Shown: in pieces, positions 34,091-46,016 of the stretch
How positions within the stretch are numbered: the stretch's first letter is position 1
How the letters are laid out: the number at the start of each line of letters is the position of its first letter
NCBI GenBank assembly: GCA_013399305.1
Contig: VXAI01000158.1
Span: forward strand, 729,206-793,205
Direction of reading: 5' to 3'
From: Rostratula benghalensis
Taxonomy: Eukaryota; Chordata; Aves; Charadriiformes; Rostratulidae
DNA: 64,000 nt
Notes under the pieces: model-generated
Databases searched by the model: none
Told to the model about the DNA's origin: nothing
The model's input: the letters and a program-made list of their open reading frames with translations, nothing else
Program-made: the position numbers and the translations under genes

Positions 34091-36560
34091 TCCTTTTTAG
34101 TCACAGGATGACACTGGGAGATCAGTTGGATGAGCTCTTCCCTACATTACATTGCATAAAATCATTCAGAGCAGTACCAACTCCGAGTGGGCTTGACCTA
34201 GCTACATTGCCACCACTTATACACTATACCTAAATCTAAGCCAGATCTTTTCAACTTTATCCAAATCCACCTCAGAAAGATCATCACAGCCAAGGCGGAT
34301 ACTCTTTTTTAAAGAAGGTCAGAAGATATGTGCTCCACAAGAGCATATTTGTGCCTGTTTAAGGAAGGTGTGACTGCCTAAGAAATAGTTCTCTTAGCTA
34401 GCAGTGACAAATCCCACCCTGAATATCTCTACCTTTTCTCTGCATTTACTTAATACATAGCTCTAAAATTCAAAGATGGCTCGAGGAGGTCAGACCCTTC
34501 TGTGTATCATTTGATGGCAGGAACTAATACAATGTACTTGTATACTTGGGTTTTACTTTAAACACAGATTTTTCAAATGCCCACCTGAAAAACAAAGCTT
34601 TGTTCATCTCTTATTTGCATAAATGGAGATTACGACATAATGACAAAGATAATCTGCATATGACAATGATAACCAATATCAGATGAGTACCATGTCTATA
34701 AGAATAAATTTTAAAGCACTGGATATGTTTACAAAGAAGTAATATTTTATTTAAGAAGTCTCTGTGCAATTGTATTTATTACTTTTAAAGAAGGGAAAAC
34801 ACAAAACAATTACAAGGAGCAGAGAATGCTGTTTCCCCTTCTGCAAGTATCTGGTAAGTTATGTGTAGAGCCAGAGGCTCCCAGCCACCCACTTAGCAGT
34901 TTTACAGGGCACATGATGCCTGCTAAAGAGACCAAGTTACTGCTGTATATTTTAGTATGGGAGGAAAATCTGTCTCCAATGAGTTTGGACACCTTGTTAC
35001 ATCCCATTCCAAAACCTGTCAAGCATGTAATGACAGCTAGGACACAGAGGAATACTTCTCCAGTTCAAGAACAAGAAGGCCCACAAGGAAAATTTGCTGA
35101 TTTGCTAAACCCTTTACATTTCCAGATACAGCTGTAGGATACTGAGCATATTACTGTAAACTATCGCAAATATCAGGACTTTTTCCTCTATGGATTATTG
35201 AGCTAGGCAGTTCATATCTGAAGAGTTCCCTTGTAACTTGGACACCACCAATAGAGTAATCCTGAAATCTTGTATTGGCAGACAGAGCTGCCGTTGGATT
35301 CATCCAAATGCAAGTTGCCTAGAGGTTTCAGTGGAACATCTTTTACAGGAGACTTCAACACAAGGCACTAACCACTTGTGCTTGCTACCACTGTACTGAC
35401 ACATCTTACGTCGGAGAAGCAAGTAACATGTAATTTTGTGTGCATTTTTATTAGGGTAAATGGCAGCAGTAAATTCAGGCAGTTCTAGGGAGAGACCCAT
35501 GCTGATGATCTAATGAATATAACTGGTCTGGGAGAAAATGTACACAAGAGGAAGGTAATTATCTTTTGCTTAAATTTTGTAATAGATACAGTACCTAAAA
35601 TGTAGTCCCCACCCTAGTACCAATGAGACAGTAAGATGTGGTGGCATAGACTTTAGTACCAGTACCTTCAGAGCCTTCTGTAGACTCACAGACTTATGCT
35701 AAAGCCAGAAGCACTGTGTCTTTGGTCTAAGCCCATATGGCTAGATAAAAACTACTGTGATAATGCCTGAAATTAGATCTCATACGAAAAATGTAACATA
35801 AATGACTTCCAAACTCATGCTGGGTAGGTCTGCAGACAGACCGGTGCAAATCCATCTTACACCTTACCTGCCACAAATCTCCCTCCTGCAGTGTACCTGA
35901 AAATATGCACAAAAGGCAGCTAATTCATTTGGCAAAAACTCTAATCAACACAATTACAGTGAGAAAAAATTCACTCCTTCTCCCCAAGACTGTCTAGAAG
36001 AGATGTTCTTATGTTGTTTTCTTTTGGGAATAAAATTCTACCTCTACCCTGCAGGTATCCTTTTTCTCTTTGTAGTAGTATAGTCACTGGGATCAAATTT
36101 AAAATGTTCAAAACCCTAAATTCCTCAAAAGGTAGTGTGAAACTACACCTCACATGTCATTGCAAAAGCAAGCAAGGAGTCTTTGATTTATTTCAGAAGT
36201 GGCATGTCCCTTCACTCTCACTAAAAGTTAGTTGCACAGGAGAGGTGGCAGTGTGGCTAAAATACGGGGTTATAAAGATCCCAGTTCTTTTTCTTGCTTT
36301 GCCATAGACTCATAGACATCCAGACTCACCTTGCCCAAAATTACCCCCCTATAAGTTAAGCATCTTGTGGCTCCCTACACGATGACCAGAGAGAATGAAA
36401 ACACAAAGAGAATGTTGATTAATATTTTTATTATTAGGTTTAGCAATAAACATGCATTTACTAGTAAAGGATGTTTTTTGATAGACACATTTTTGTGTAA
36501 ATTGGATGTATTACAACCTGGAGGTGCCGCCTATCTGTATTTACAGCAGAAGGAATCTAG
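34091..36560. other. Unique non-coding sequence
   Basis: No gene or repeat is recognised. The longest frames are 103 codons (34826-35137, plus) and 98 codons (36011-36307, plus); neither shows a recognisable motif. Confidence 0.5.
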
Positions 36561-37121
36561 ATGAGTAATTTAGGCTTTGTTCTCAGTTTTAGAGAAGTTA
36601 GATTTCAGTGTGATAAACTCCACTTTCCTTCTCTTTTTAGAAGTGTGCAGAGACTACGATATCAATTCCTCACCTCTTGGGAGCACTTCACACACGCTGT
36701 GACAGAGATGGATCATCCAAAACAGCCACCATATTTCTTGCACCCTGTCCACTCCTCTAAAATATTAAAACCATCTGCAACAAATGTGTTTTCTACGAGT
36801 TTCAGCTGCTGGAACACATCATTTCCCAGGCCCTATCTGAACTGTACCACAGGAGCACTAGGTGGCAATGTTGTTACAACGAAAGCTCCTACCAGCTCTG
36901 TAAACCAGGGCTACTTCATGCCACCAGTCATCCCAGCGATGCTTCACAGGCGATGCAGAAGCTTAGAGAGTTACCCGCGGCTCCTTCAGCAGTTGCATGA
37001 CATCATTTTGTGGCCCGGGCTTGCTCTGAGTGAAAAGGTGGGGGTCGGTTTGTTTGGATCCTCGTTAAAAAGCAAGGAAGGTGATGATGTGACATTTGCA
37101 CAAGTCTCATCTTCCCCATAA
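36561..37121 (+). CDS. Longest open reading frame, unrecognised; probably not a gene
   Basis: A 186-codon frame opens with a true ATG at 36561 and ends at 37121. I recognise no domain, signal peptide, membrane segment or family. The composition is rich in S, P, L and F with scattered H and C, typical of a non-coding frame in mixed sequence. The start context (TCTAG before ATG) is weak for a vertebrate. A 134-codon frame runs antisense across its 3' part (37003-37407). No promoter or polyadenylation context is evident. The DNA is slightly more GC-rich than its flanks and contains a CTCF-like motif, so it may be a regulatory block in which stop codons are rare by composition. A lineage-specific coding exon cannot be excluded. 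Confidence 0.1.
   Translation: MSNLGFVLSFREVRFQCDKLHFPSLFRSVQRLRYQFLTSWEHFTHAVTEMDHPKQPPYFLHPVHSSKILKPSATNVFSTSFSCWNTSFPRPYLNCTTGALGGNVVTTKAPTSSVNQGYFMPPVIPAMLHRRCRSLESYPRLLQQLHDIILWPGLALSEKVGVGLFGSSLKSKEGDDVTFAQVSSSP
36855..36867 (+). promoter_or_regulatory. CTCF-like motif
   Basis: GCACTAGGTGGCA matches the CTCF core CCASYAGRKGGCA at 12 of 13 positions, the best such match with an intact GGTGGCA half that I found. It lies inside the unrecognised 186-codon frame. Confidence 0.35.
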
Positions 37122-37407
37122 AAATTTCCAGTGGGTCTGAGGGAGGTTGAAAGGACACACAGGGATGACCTGACAGTTCTATCAGCATAGGGTTCCACCA
37201 TCTGATACGGGGAGGTGAGAACTCAAGCCTCAAGCCTAATAATGCATGTGGAATCATTAAAAAAACCCAACCAAACAACTTCACTTGTACCTTCCTCTTT
37301 CTGTAAGTACTAATTTCAGTAAAATCAAAGACAAAATTCCTGGGTATAAAGTCTAGGATATGGGCAGCTTTTTTCAAGATTAGTGCTTTTAAAGAGAAAG
37401 GAGCCAA

Positions 37408-38732
37408 TGCAACTGCAGCTAGCAGTTCAGCCTGTGATTAATCAACTCCAGACAATTAATCAGTGTTATCAGGTTATGATTCTGTGAGGCCTCTGCACAC
37501 TCAGAGTATTTATTTTAATCCACTTTAATACACATCATTTACAATTATCATAAACTGTGTGAATTGCATCTCTGTGTACCAATAAGATAAGGAACTGTTC
37601 TGGTCTGATTTTGCCCCATTACTACAAGAACCTCAATGAAGGCTCAGGGTTTAATTTCCGTTTTTAAGAAAACGCTGCATCCTGCTGATAGCAGCTATCA
37701 TGGTCAAGAGGAAAAATGTTCACAGTGCAGAAAAGCCCTCCCCACTTCTTGGGGAAAGGGAGTGGGCTCCAGCATCTCTCAGGGCTCCTTCCAGCTCTGC
37801 ATTTCCACTGGTCTATGAACAGTTGGATCCCACAGCAGGTGTTGAACTCAGCCATGGTGTGAGCATCTTGGACTGAACCAGAATCACTCAGGGGTCAGAG
37901 TAGGCCCTTGTGTGACTTCTCAGTGATGTGCAGTGATTGTCTGCCACGGTGCTCAGAAGGATCCAAAGATGCATCAGTGTCAGGGCCAAGGGTCTAAACA
38001 ACCCAGCTACCTATTTGCCCATCCTGGCACCTTGGCTGCTGATGGTGAGCAATATTATGTCAGACTTACTTATTCTAGCAGCTTTAGTTATGAACTAAGT
38101 GGATATTGTTTTACTCCGTATCTTACACGGAGGTCATCTGCCAGGTCAGCTTCTAGAAGAGATTCTCACAGTGTGTGTTTCCTCAGAGTATTAATTATAC
38201 CACAAAACCACAGCAATATTGCAAAGGAGTGAGATAAAATTTTATCTGACTGGAAGAACAGGAGAAAATTACAGGTCTTACTCACAGTGTGTATGTACTA
38301 AGGAGACATTAAAATTACTCTCTGGATTTGTTTGGGTTGGTGAGGAGGAATAACTCTTTGTTATTCTGGTCTTTGAAGCCTTATGCAGTTTATACATGTC
38401 TAAGTCAAAATAAAAACATGAATAGATGCCCACCCATGGAGTGGGTTTTTCACAAGTTTTACACAAGTGTGTGTACTCAAATATGTGAGGTTCTTCATGT
38501 GCTTATACATAAAATACTAAATGCAGGCTTTCTTGAAGATTTTCAGCAGGAAAAGGATGAGTGAAGCTGCTGCTCCAAAAGGCAAGTACATGTTGTTTTG
38601 AAGTCTCCCATTTATACAGATATTTTATAATGAAGATGCTATTAGAATTTTTTTACAAGGATGAAAATTTATCTACTCTGAGTGGAAATAGTTTTCTTTT
38701 TGAAACAGCTCCTAGATCTTGATTTCACAAAT
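37408..38732. other. Unique non-coding sequence
   Basis: No gene or repeat is seen. Frames up to 99 codons (37933-38232, plus) match nothing. Confidence 0.5.
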
Positions 38733-39157
38733 GAGTCATAGAATCATGGAAACACAAGACTGGAAAGAACCTATGAGGTCATCTAGTCCAACTGTCCTTC
38801 TTTCACCAGTACTACCCACTAAGCTACTAAATCATGCCTCGTAGCACCTTGTCCAGATGCTTGTTGAACACCACCAGGGATGGTGACTCCACCACCTCCC
38901 TGGACAGGCCATTCCAGTGCCTGACCACTCTTTGAGAGAAAAAGTTTTTCCTGACATCTGATCTAAATCTCCCCTAGTGCAACTTGTGGCCATTCCCTCG
39001 AGTCCTATCAGTAGTTCTCTGGGAGAAGAGGCTGACCCCTTCATCTTCCCAAACTTCCTTCAGAAAGTTGTAGAGTGCGATGAGGTCTCCCCTGAGACTC
39101 CTCTTCTCCAGATTAAACCATCCCAGCTCCCTCAGACGTTCCTTGTAAGACTTGTAT
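38733..39157 (-). mobile_element. CR1 LINE, about 425 bp, antisense
   Basis: The plus strand starts with GAGTCATAGAATCATGG (octamer end). It runs through ATCTAGTCCAACTGTCC, ACCACCAGGGATGGTGACTC, CTCCCTGGACAGGCCATTCC, AGTGCCTGACCACTC, CCTGACATCTGATCTAAATC and GAGGTCTCCCCTGAGACTCC, ending at ORF2-derived CCCTCAGACGTTCCTTG. The element points left and is 5'-truncated near 39,157. Confidence 0.95.
38974..39157 (-). pseudogene. CR1 ORF2 remnant
   Basis: The antisense strand of the CR1 reads open from the truncation point for about 60 codons. It carries [20 protein letters not shown], then [10 protein letters not shown] and DRTRGNG, ending at a stop at 38974. These are the CR1 ORF2 blocks after the LERVQ region. 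The stop comes earlier than the usual C-terminus, before the RKNFF-EHWNRLP block, so the frame is broken. No start codon or catalytic residue is present. Confidence 0.8.
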
Positions 39158-39496
39158 GTAAATATGTATATGATATAAACCTGTCAAGATGTGAGCTGCC
39201 CCAAAAAGGTGCCTACTTTTTCCGTGTCTTTTCTGACCACCTTTTCCTTTCCCTCCCTAGTGCTTGCAGTCTGCTGCACTGATACAGATACAGGGATACT
39301 ACCTATGTGAATACAATTTTCTTGTTTGGTGGCATAAATCCATGGTCTGGTGGCCAGAAAGATAGTGTGACTGGAGATGGGCAGAGCTGAGCAGCCTGAA
39401 TTTAGTTTGGCTTGAGCAGGCAGTAAAACCGCTTTCCTTATGCTGGAAAATTCTCTTTGCTGGATCAAATTCTTAATTTTTCAATGCCCTTTACAT

Positions 39497-39537
39497 AAAA
39501 ACAAACAAACAACAAAAATTCAACAAACAACAAAAAC
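39497..39537. repeat. CAAA/CAA simple repeat
   Basis: ACAAACAAACAACAAAAATT is followed by CAACAAACAACAAAAA. A degenerate A-rich microsatellite. Confidence 0.85.
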
Positions 39538-41130
39538 CCTCACCTGCTAAAGAATAGTTACCATCCATGAGGAGTCTTACGGGTTTGGAATTTGTTTGTT
39601 TTTCCTTAATCTGCACTTCCAGGGTGGGGAAGGAGAGAAGAAAAGGTTTCATTAATACCATGAAAACAGCAGATCTTTTTTTCTCACCCAGAGCCATCCA
39701 TTCAGATTGGAATAAAGAAAGAGGGTTGAAATAAGGGATTTTTGCTGGGTTTTAGCCATGTGATCACACACAGACTTTGACAGCACAGTGAAGTTGTGCT
39801 GATATCTGAGGAAAAATCAGAAGCAGCAAAAAGAAAGAAAGTTTAAAGGAGTGAAAAGATGTACATTTCTGGCCTTATTCATGTCTCATTAGCTTCTGGC
39901 ACAGTAAATTGCCTAGACCAGCAAAACCAGTTGTTCTTTCTCTTTTTTAATGCAAATTTGGGGGAAAAAATTGTAATGTCAGTGAAAAAAAGTGATGCTC
40001 AATAAATAGACTGGACTTAAGATTTTCAGAAGCATCAAATATGAAAATTAAGAATATGTGTTCACCACCCCCCTTTCCAAACAGGTTTGTCTTCCCATAA
40101 TTCCCTTTAAGACAAGTTATTGTCAAGTTTTCAAAAGCATCTTCTTGCCATTAGATTCTCTGCTTCTGTGCTCACTCAATAAATTAGAAATAAATAAGTC
40201 TCCCCACCCAGACAGGGATGTGAGAGAGTATACAATGGAATTCATTCAACACCTGTGGAAATCAGTGGGGCTTGGGTGATTCCTTTTTCTGGAGGATGCC
40301 CTAGTGTGAACCTCCAAAGGTACTGAAATATGTGGCTGAAAATTCAAGACTTTTTCAAACCTTCCTATATTTCCAGGCACCAAAATGCCTCTGATCTGGT
40401 CTGAAGGACCACAGTGAAGTGACAGCCAAATAAACACCTCAGCAACCTCCAAAACTACCTTATTATTTCCAAAATTCATGACTTCAAAACTCTTAGAAGA
40501 AAGAAATGGGAAAGGCAATGCCCTCTCTCCTTACTAGTGGAAAACACCATGACTCGAGAGAGGCATTTAACACTCAGAGCGCTTCCTTTATGCAGCCCAT
40601 TTGTAATTCCTGGGTGAATTGCATCCTTCATTCTTAACTGAATTTCCTAGGAAAGACCTCAGTGGAGAAATCTAAGGTAGAAAATAGGCACATGAGCCCA
40701 GTCAGAAGCCCTGGAGCTCACTAAGTCAAGCAAATCTTTAGAGCATGTGGAAGGATCTGGAAAAATGCTGGATCTCTGGAAAGCCTCTAGCCAGAATGTG
40801 CAAGAGAGGTTTTTATTTTCTTTGACTTTTTTAAAAAAGGATTTCCCCCTGCTTTTGCACCTCCTTCCCATTAATAATTTTCTCCATGAAATGTTTAATG
40901 AAATGCTTTGGTAGTCAGTGATATTTACTAAAAGCCATGACCAAAAAAGTGGTATCATTTATTTAAACTGAAAACTAACATTAGGAATAACTCTATCGCC
41001 ATCTCAACATGGATTCTTGAAAATACTTATTGGACTTATAAAAAAATCCCACAAAGCAAACCGAACCCAAACCTTCTCTCTTCTCTTTAATGACATTTTT
41101 GATTTGTGGGGTTTTTTTGGTTCGTTGATT

Positions 41131-41153
41131 GTTTTTTTTTGTTGTTGTTGTTA
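41131..41153. repeat. T run and TTG microsatellite
   Basis: G, nine T, then GTT units (GTTGTTGTTGTT) and ATTG. Short simple repeat. Confidence 0.8.
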
Positions 41154-42009
41154 TTGAAATACCGTTTCATGAATGCTTTTAAACTCAATTGTGTTTGAAC
41201 TGGAATGGTGACAGCGGGACCTTCAGACTGTACCCAGAATTGTCTGGTAGGAGGACCATGTAGGGAACTAAACTTTGATGCTCTGGTATGTAATGTGACA
41301 TCTTAATTAAATGTGTGTAGGAAGGAGAAAATGAAGAGTGGTCTAAGTATGGCTCTTTGCAATGAAAAATAACTCAACCCCCAATATGTTCAATACAGAG
41401 TCTACTTACTGTAACTTCCTTCTCAGGTGGATCAAGGCACACATTACCATGAAAGACACTATTCTTGCTGCTCCTTGCATCTGAGATGGTCTTTCCTGTC
41501 TCGCCTTAACCTCCCCAAAGCCTGCTTCTCTTTATTATGACTGCTAAGGCACAATTTGGCTGGAAGAAGAATGTTCATTCTGATAAAATAACTTGGAAAA
41601 TGTTGTGCCACAGTGCAGCACAAAGCAGTAATTGGATGAAGAAAAAAATAAGTAACTCTTTTGGTTTAAATGGTGATGTGCAGTCTTTCAAAGAAGCAGC
41701 TACAGAGTCCATGATTTCGCCCAGACTCATTAAAGCAAAATCCTTAGCCTTCCTGCCCCTTTCAAAACCATAAATTCTGTGAGGATTACATGCCAAGTTG
41801 ATTTAAAGTGGTTGCTCAATCAAAAATAAAAAGTGTTAACTCTAAATTTCAGTGCTTTGTTATGTTCTGAAGCAAACTGTAAGCGGCTTTCATGGACAAA
41901 ATGAGACTTTTCACCTTTCCAATTTGGACTGTCAAGTTTTTTATTACTTCCATTATGATAACACAATCATCCTTTCCTTTGGTTCCTTGATAGGTCTGTT
42001 TGGGTTTTT

Positions 42010-42014
<5 letters not shown>

Positions 42015-42044
<30 letters not shown>
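42015..42044. repeat. Poly(T) run, 30 bases
   Basis: The longest homopolymer in the window. Read on the minus strand it is a poly(A) run, but the sequence before it on that strand shows no AATAAA signal or recognisable retrocopy. Confidence 0.92.
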
Positions 42045-42047
<3 letters not shown>

Positions 42048-42129
42048 GAATTCCTGGTTGCTCCAAACAGAACTCACTTGATATCCTTTAGAGTTTCTGT
42101 TCCACCTGTGCACCAGTTTAGGTCATCAT

Positions 42130-42159
42130 GTATAATTCAGTAATTATACTGAATTATAC
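42130..42159. repeat. Perfect 13-bp inverted repeat with 4-nt loop
   Basis: GTATAATTCAGTA (42130-42142) and TACTGAATTATAC (42147-42159) are exact reverse complements around ATTA. The base composition is AT-rich, so it could extrude as a cruciform or come from a local inverted duplication. Confidence 0.88.
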
Positions 42160-43949
42160 TGGCTTACCCAGATCGGAGCAAGGCATAGAGGGCTAAACCC
42201 TTCATTCTTTGGGCACTCAAGATTCCCATTGAAGCACTGAATGTCAGATTCAGCCTTCTATAGCAAACATATGTCAATACACAGATGGTCACAACAGCAG
42301 CATTTTCCCACAGACATTCACTTGATATTTTTAAGCAAACCCTCTTCCATTTGTCCTCAGACTTGTTGTTCACCCAAATATTCCAGGCAATTTAACCTGC
42401 AGGCAGATTTATTTTTTTTTTCCCTGAGAAAGGCCCACAGATACAACAGCAAAAGGAAGCCCCAAAAAATAATCTGTGAAGATTAGTGAGCCAGATGGAC
42501 AGACGGACTGAGAGTTTGATATGCAGAAATAGTTTGCTTGGAACAAATTCAGGAGCATGTTCAGAGAACAGACTACAGTATGTAAATTAGAAGAGTTCAA
42601 AGTGGGAACCTGGTATTTCAAGACAGGCTAGTGTAGGCTGGAAAAAAAATTTGTGATACTTAAAAGTTTTTTCTCCAAAAAGATTTCCCTTTTTCCCCTG
42701 GAAGTTAGGGAGTTTAGCTACAAGGTAAATATAGATAAGATTGAGCCACACTGAATAACAGGATATCAATACAAGGATGATGCACCCTCTGGAGGTATCT
42801 GCCTCCACAGATCATGGGAAAAAAGACAGGTGACTAACTGAAGTAAAAGATCATCTTTTACAAGATACAAGTAAAACACTACTAAATCAGCTGGTGGAGG
42901 ACAGCTTTAGCAATCTTGGGATCCTGCAATTCACTGCAGGGGTTATAGTGCTGCCTTGAAAGAAAAGCACTTGTGTTACTGAAGTCTTGTGACAGTGTGG
43001 AGAAAAGCACAGGATCAGAGATGTGAGACAAATTTAAATTAGGCTAACTCTCCTGGGAATGGTACCAAGTGGGTCATCTGGCCTCAAAAAACAAAGAGGC
43101 ATGATTTTGTTATACAGAAGCTAGAGCACTTTATCAACACCTAGGTCTGGATGAGCCTTTGTTATTGATAAGTATTGTTGAAATAACATGCAGAGAACTT
43201 AAACAAGCCCAGAATTCATTCATTCAACTTCATTGGGTTCCAGTGCGTAGGCCAGGCCAGTGGCTGGGCTTCACATACTGTCATGTAGATAAACATACAC
43301 CAGACATTCTCCAGGTGCAACAGTCAAAAACTATCCTTTCACCAAAGGTTTCAACGTCCATCTAAGCAGCTGTACTCCTTCTCCGTCACACTTGGAGGTC
43401 CACAGGAACTGTTAGACCTCTGTCTGACTCAGTTTTATGACTGTAAATCAGAACTGCCAGAAGAGACTAAAACGGTGCAAGATATGTAAGAGCAGTCATT
43501 TAGCCAAATCTTTTGATTGCTTATTCTGTTGTCTAATCTAGACGGGCATAGATTATTACTCCTCAAAATTAAAATAACTAATCTCTCCCGAATATACTAT
43601 CAAAGCCCTGTTACTAGCTTCTGAGCAGTTTGCTGAGATTTCCCCTTTCAATACCCTGCTGGCTCCCCTGCCCCTTCACTTAGATCATTGCCAGCCTTTT
43701 GTGACCATCAGACTTGGCTCCATGTCCTCTGCCTTTCCTCCTGCCTTTCCACAGGCCAAATTGCTCAAGGACCCCACACGTTTGCACCCTGTTTTGCTCT
43801 CCCTTTTACATCTTTTCTTTTATCCACATCTCCTCCTCAAACATGCTAACGTCTGATCTAATATAGACTCATCACGCTTTGCTGCTGCTCCAGACTCGGC
43901 TCCTGCGGGCAGTGGGAATGATATCCTTGCTGTCAATCTGCATCGCCCC

Positions 43950-44000
43950 GTTGCCTTCAGTACAGCTCTCTCCAATTTACACCAGCTGAGGATCCAGCCT
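43950..44000. repeat. Fragment of an ancient amniote interspersed repeat
   Basis: GTTGCCTTCAGTACAGCTC, then CCAATTTACACCAGCTGAGG and ATCCAGCC align well with the arm of a very old repeat family I associate with turtle and crocodile genomes. There the order is ATTGACTTCAATGGAGCT, CCAATTTACACCAGCTGAGG, ATCTGGCC. The 20-base middle block appears identical to the form I recall. The family name is uncertain. Confidence 0.55.
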
Positions 44001-44741
44001 TCTGCTGCCAAAAGTACTAACAATTTTGCAGAAATATGCCTCTGTCTCCCCCTCTCTTTCTCTTTTTTTTCTCCAAGCATGAAAGACCTAATTACAAATT
44101 GCTGAAGGCTTGCTACAAATAAAACGAAAAAAAACCCCAAAAACAAAGAGAAAAAAAAAAGATACCCTTTTGACTCTGCATTGTCTGTTACTAATTTTCT
44201 GAAAGGAATTGGATCTATATTTTCACCTGACTAAATATTTCTTCTCATGAATACTGAGAACCGCTATTCAGTGAAATATCTCCATGGAGAGTTTTTAAAC
44301 TTATTTTCACAGCTGTGAGTTTGTTCTGTCTGATATTACTGGATACCAGTACTATGAATGATAGCAACATTACGGCAGTATAATGTTAACAGAACCACCC
44401 GCCTGGCTTTCTGCTCTCTGAAAATACCAATTATCTTACCTCCCAATAGCTTCAACCCAGTGGATAGCATGTGTGCCATATTTTTATTTGTTGTGATTGT
44501 ACTAAGGATTACAACACACTGAAGGTTAAAGGCAACATGGATAGCAGGAGGTGACACAGTGCAAGGGCCTTTTCTCTGGCCCTGGGGTCAACTGCAGCAG
44601 GGGATATTTCTGCTTTCTCCTGGAAGCCCCTGTTGAGGTGTGTTCAGAGAAAGCCAGCTGGGTTGTCAGAGAGGGCGTTCTGCTTTGTGATGCTTGATGG
44701 ACCCAAAATATCTGACAACCACAAGAGACACGGGAACTATT

Positions 44742-44759
44742 GGGTGGGGGGGGAGGGGA
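44742..44759 (+). other. G-run block, possible G-quadruplex
   Basis: GGGTGGGGGGGGAGGGG fits the G3+N1-7 pattern for an intramolecular G-quadruplex if the run of eight G is split. Purely a sequence-pattern call. Confidence 0.45.
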
Positions 44760-44983
44760 GCTGCTTAAATCTGGTGATGTTGATGTGTGGAGTGAAGGGC
44801 TGAAGAAGTGTTGGGGGTCCTAGTCCCCTCCAAAGTTTAACTGCAGGAAAGTACTGTTCTGGATCTAGGCTTCAGTAATTTGTCCAAGGCACGGAAACTT
44901 CAGACAGAGACAGGAATGGAGCCAGTTCTGCCTGATCTCTGGCTCACTGCCATGAAGAAGATTACCTTCCCTCTACCACAAGC

Positions 44984-45000
44984 ACTGTGGTTACCACAGT
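44984..45000. promoter_or_regulatory. RUNX-like palindrome
   Basis: ACTGTGG-TTA-CCACAGT is a perfect 7+3+7 palindrome containing TGTGGTTA and its near mirror. TGTGGT is the RUNX core. Function is inferred. Confidence 0.25.
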
Positions 45001-45777
45001 CAGTGGTAATGTGCTTTCCCAGAAAAAAACCAAACAAAATAAAAAAAAGATTTAAAAAAGTCAGCTTGAACTGTTCTCATAGCACTTCCAATCATCAGAG
45101 TCCTGGCCAACATGCACCTCTGTGGGATCAGGGGCAGATTAAGGCCAGCTTGTGGGTCAAGGTCCAGGTCTGGACCAACCGTGCCCATGGCCAAGCCTAG
45201 GTAGGGCTGTGGCATGGTGGGGCTTAAGTGTGGTCCCAGCATAAGACCCACATCTCAAAGCAGTGTCCCCCAGGCAGATGGATCAGTACTGGATGACCCA
45301 ATAGCACAGACCTGAAGCCCTGTCAAAGTTACCAAAGGAAGGTGGACAGGCGTCACCTGTGCCATCTCCAACTTGGCTCAGGGTCCCAGCTGCCAGATCT
45401 CCAGGGTGGGGTATGTGCTGAGGTACCTTACAGTTTCTGTGGGGCTTATTACCCTCCAAAGGTGCCTATTTGCCTTAACTGAATATAAAGGCAGAAAAGC
45501 CTCTTCATCTTTCTCTTTGGCAAACTTCACTTCTAGGCACTTAAAGTCAAGAAACGTGAACCAAGGCCTTAGTGTCAAATGCAAGTGTTTCTGACAAAAA
45601 TAGCATCAGGACAAAAATGATGGGATTGCATGGGCCTAAATTCTGGTTCCAGAGAGGGAAAGCTCACTCAGGGGGTGTTCAGTAAGAAAGAGAAGCTTAT
45701 AGTTTAGACACTGAAGAAGGTACAACAGCCCTAAAGCTGAGGTACTATCAGATGCCTCCAAACCCACTGTCACTCTA

Positions 45778-46016
45778 TCATAGAATCACGGATGGTTGAG
45801 ATTGGAAGGGACCTCTTCTAGTCTAACCGCCCTGCTCAAACAGGGTGACCTGGAACTCTGGACTTCATTCAGATGGGTTTTGAATATCTTCAGGGAGGGA
45901 GACTCCACAACCACTCTGGACAACTTGTGCCGGTATTTGACTGCACTGCCCTCACAGAAGAAAAATTATTTCCATGTGTTTTAATTCATGAATGTTGCCT
46001 CCTGCCCTGCTATTGG
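45778..46016 (-). mobile_element. CR1 LINE fragment, 3' end, antisense
   Basis: The plus strand begins TCATAGAATCACGGATGG and continues TTGGAAGGGACCTCTTC, CTGCTCAAACAGGGTGACCT, GATGGGTTTTGAATATCTTC, AGGGAGGGAGACTCCACAAC and CTGCCCTCACAGAAGAAAAA, the reverse complement of a CR1 3' end. The CTCAAACAGGGTGACC block marks a 3'-end type different from the 13.4-kb and 59.5-kb copies. It is truncated at about 240 bp. Confidence 0.93.

Larger units (their letters stand above)
39158..43949. other. Unique non-coding sequence with simple tracts
   Basis: No gene is recognised. Listed separately are an AAC/AAAC-rich tract (39,497), a T/TTG tract (41,131), a 30-base T run (42,015) and a 13-bp inverted repeat (42,130). 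The open frames (at most 99 codons) match nothing. Confidence 0.5.
44001..45777. other. Non-coding sequence, relatively GC-rich on the right
   Basis: No gene is recognised. A-rich sequence lies at 44125-44160. From about 44,540 to 45,460 the DNA is more GC-rich, with a G-run block, a RUNX-like palindrome, and 106-codon (plus) and 83-codon (minus) frames overlapping each other. No protein motif is seen in them. Confidence 0.45.

Noticed and set aside
42015..42044. 30-base T run as the poly(A) tail of a minus-strand retrocopy
   Set aside because: No AATAAA-type signal or recognisable gene sequence precedes it on the minus strand.
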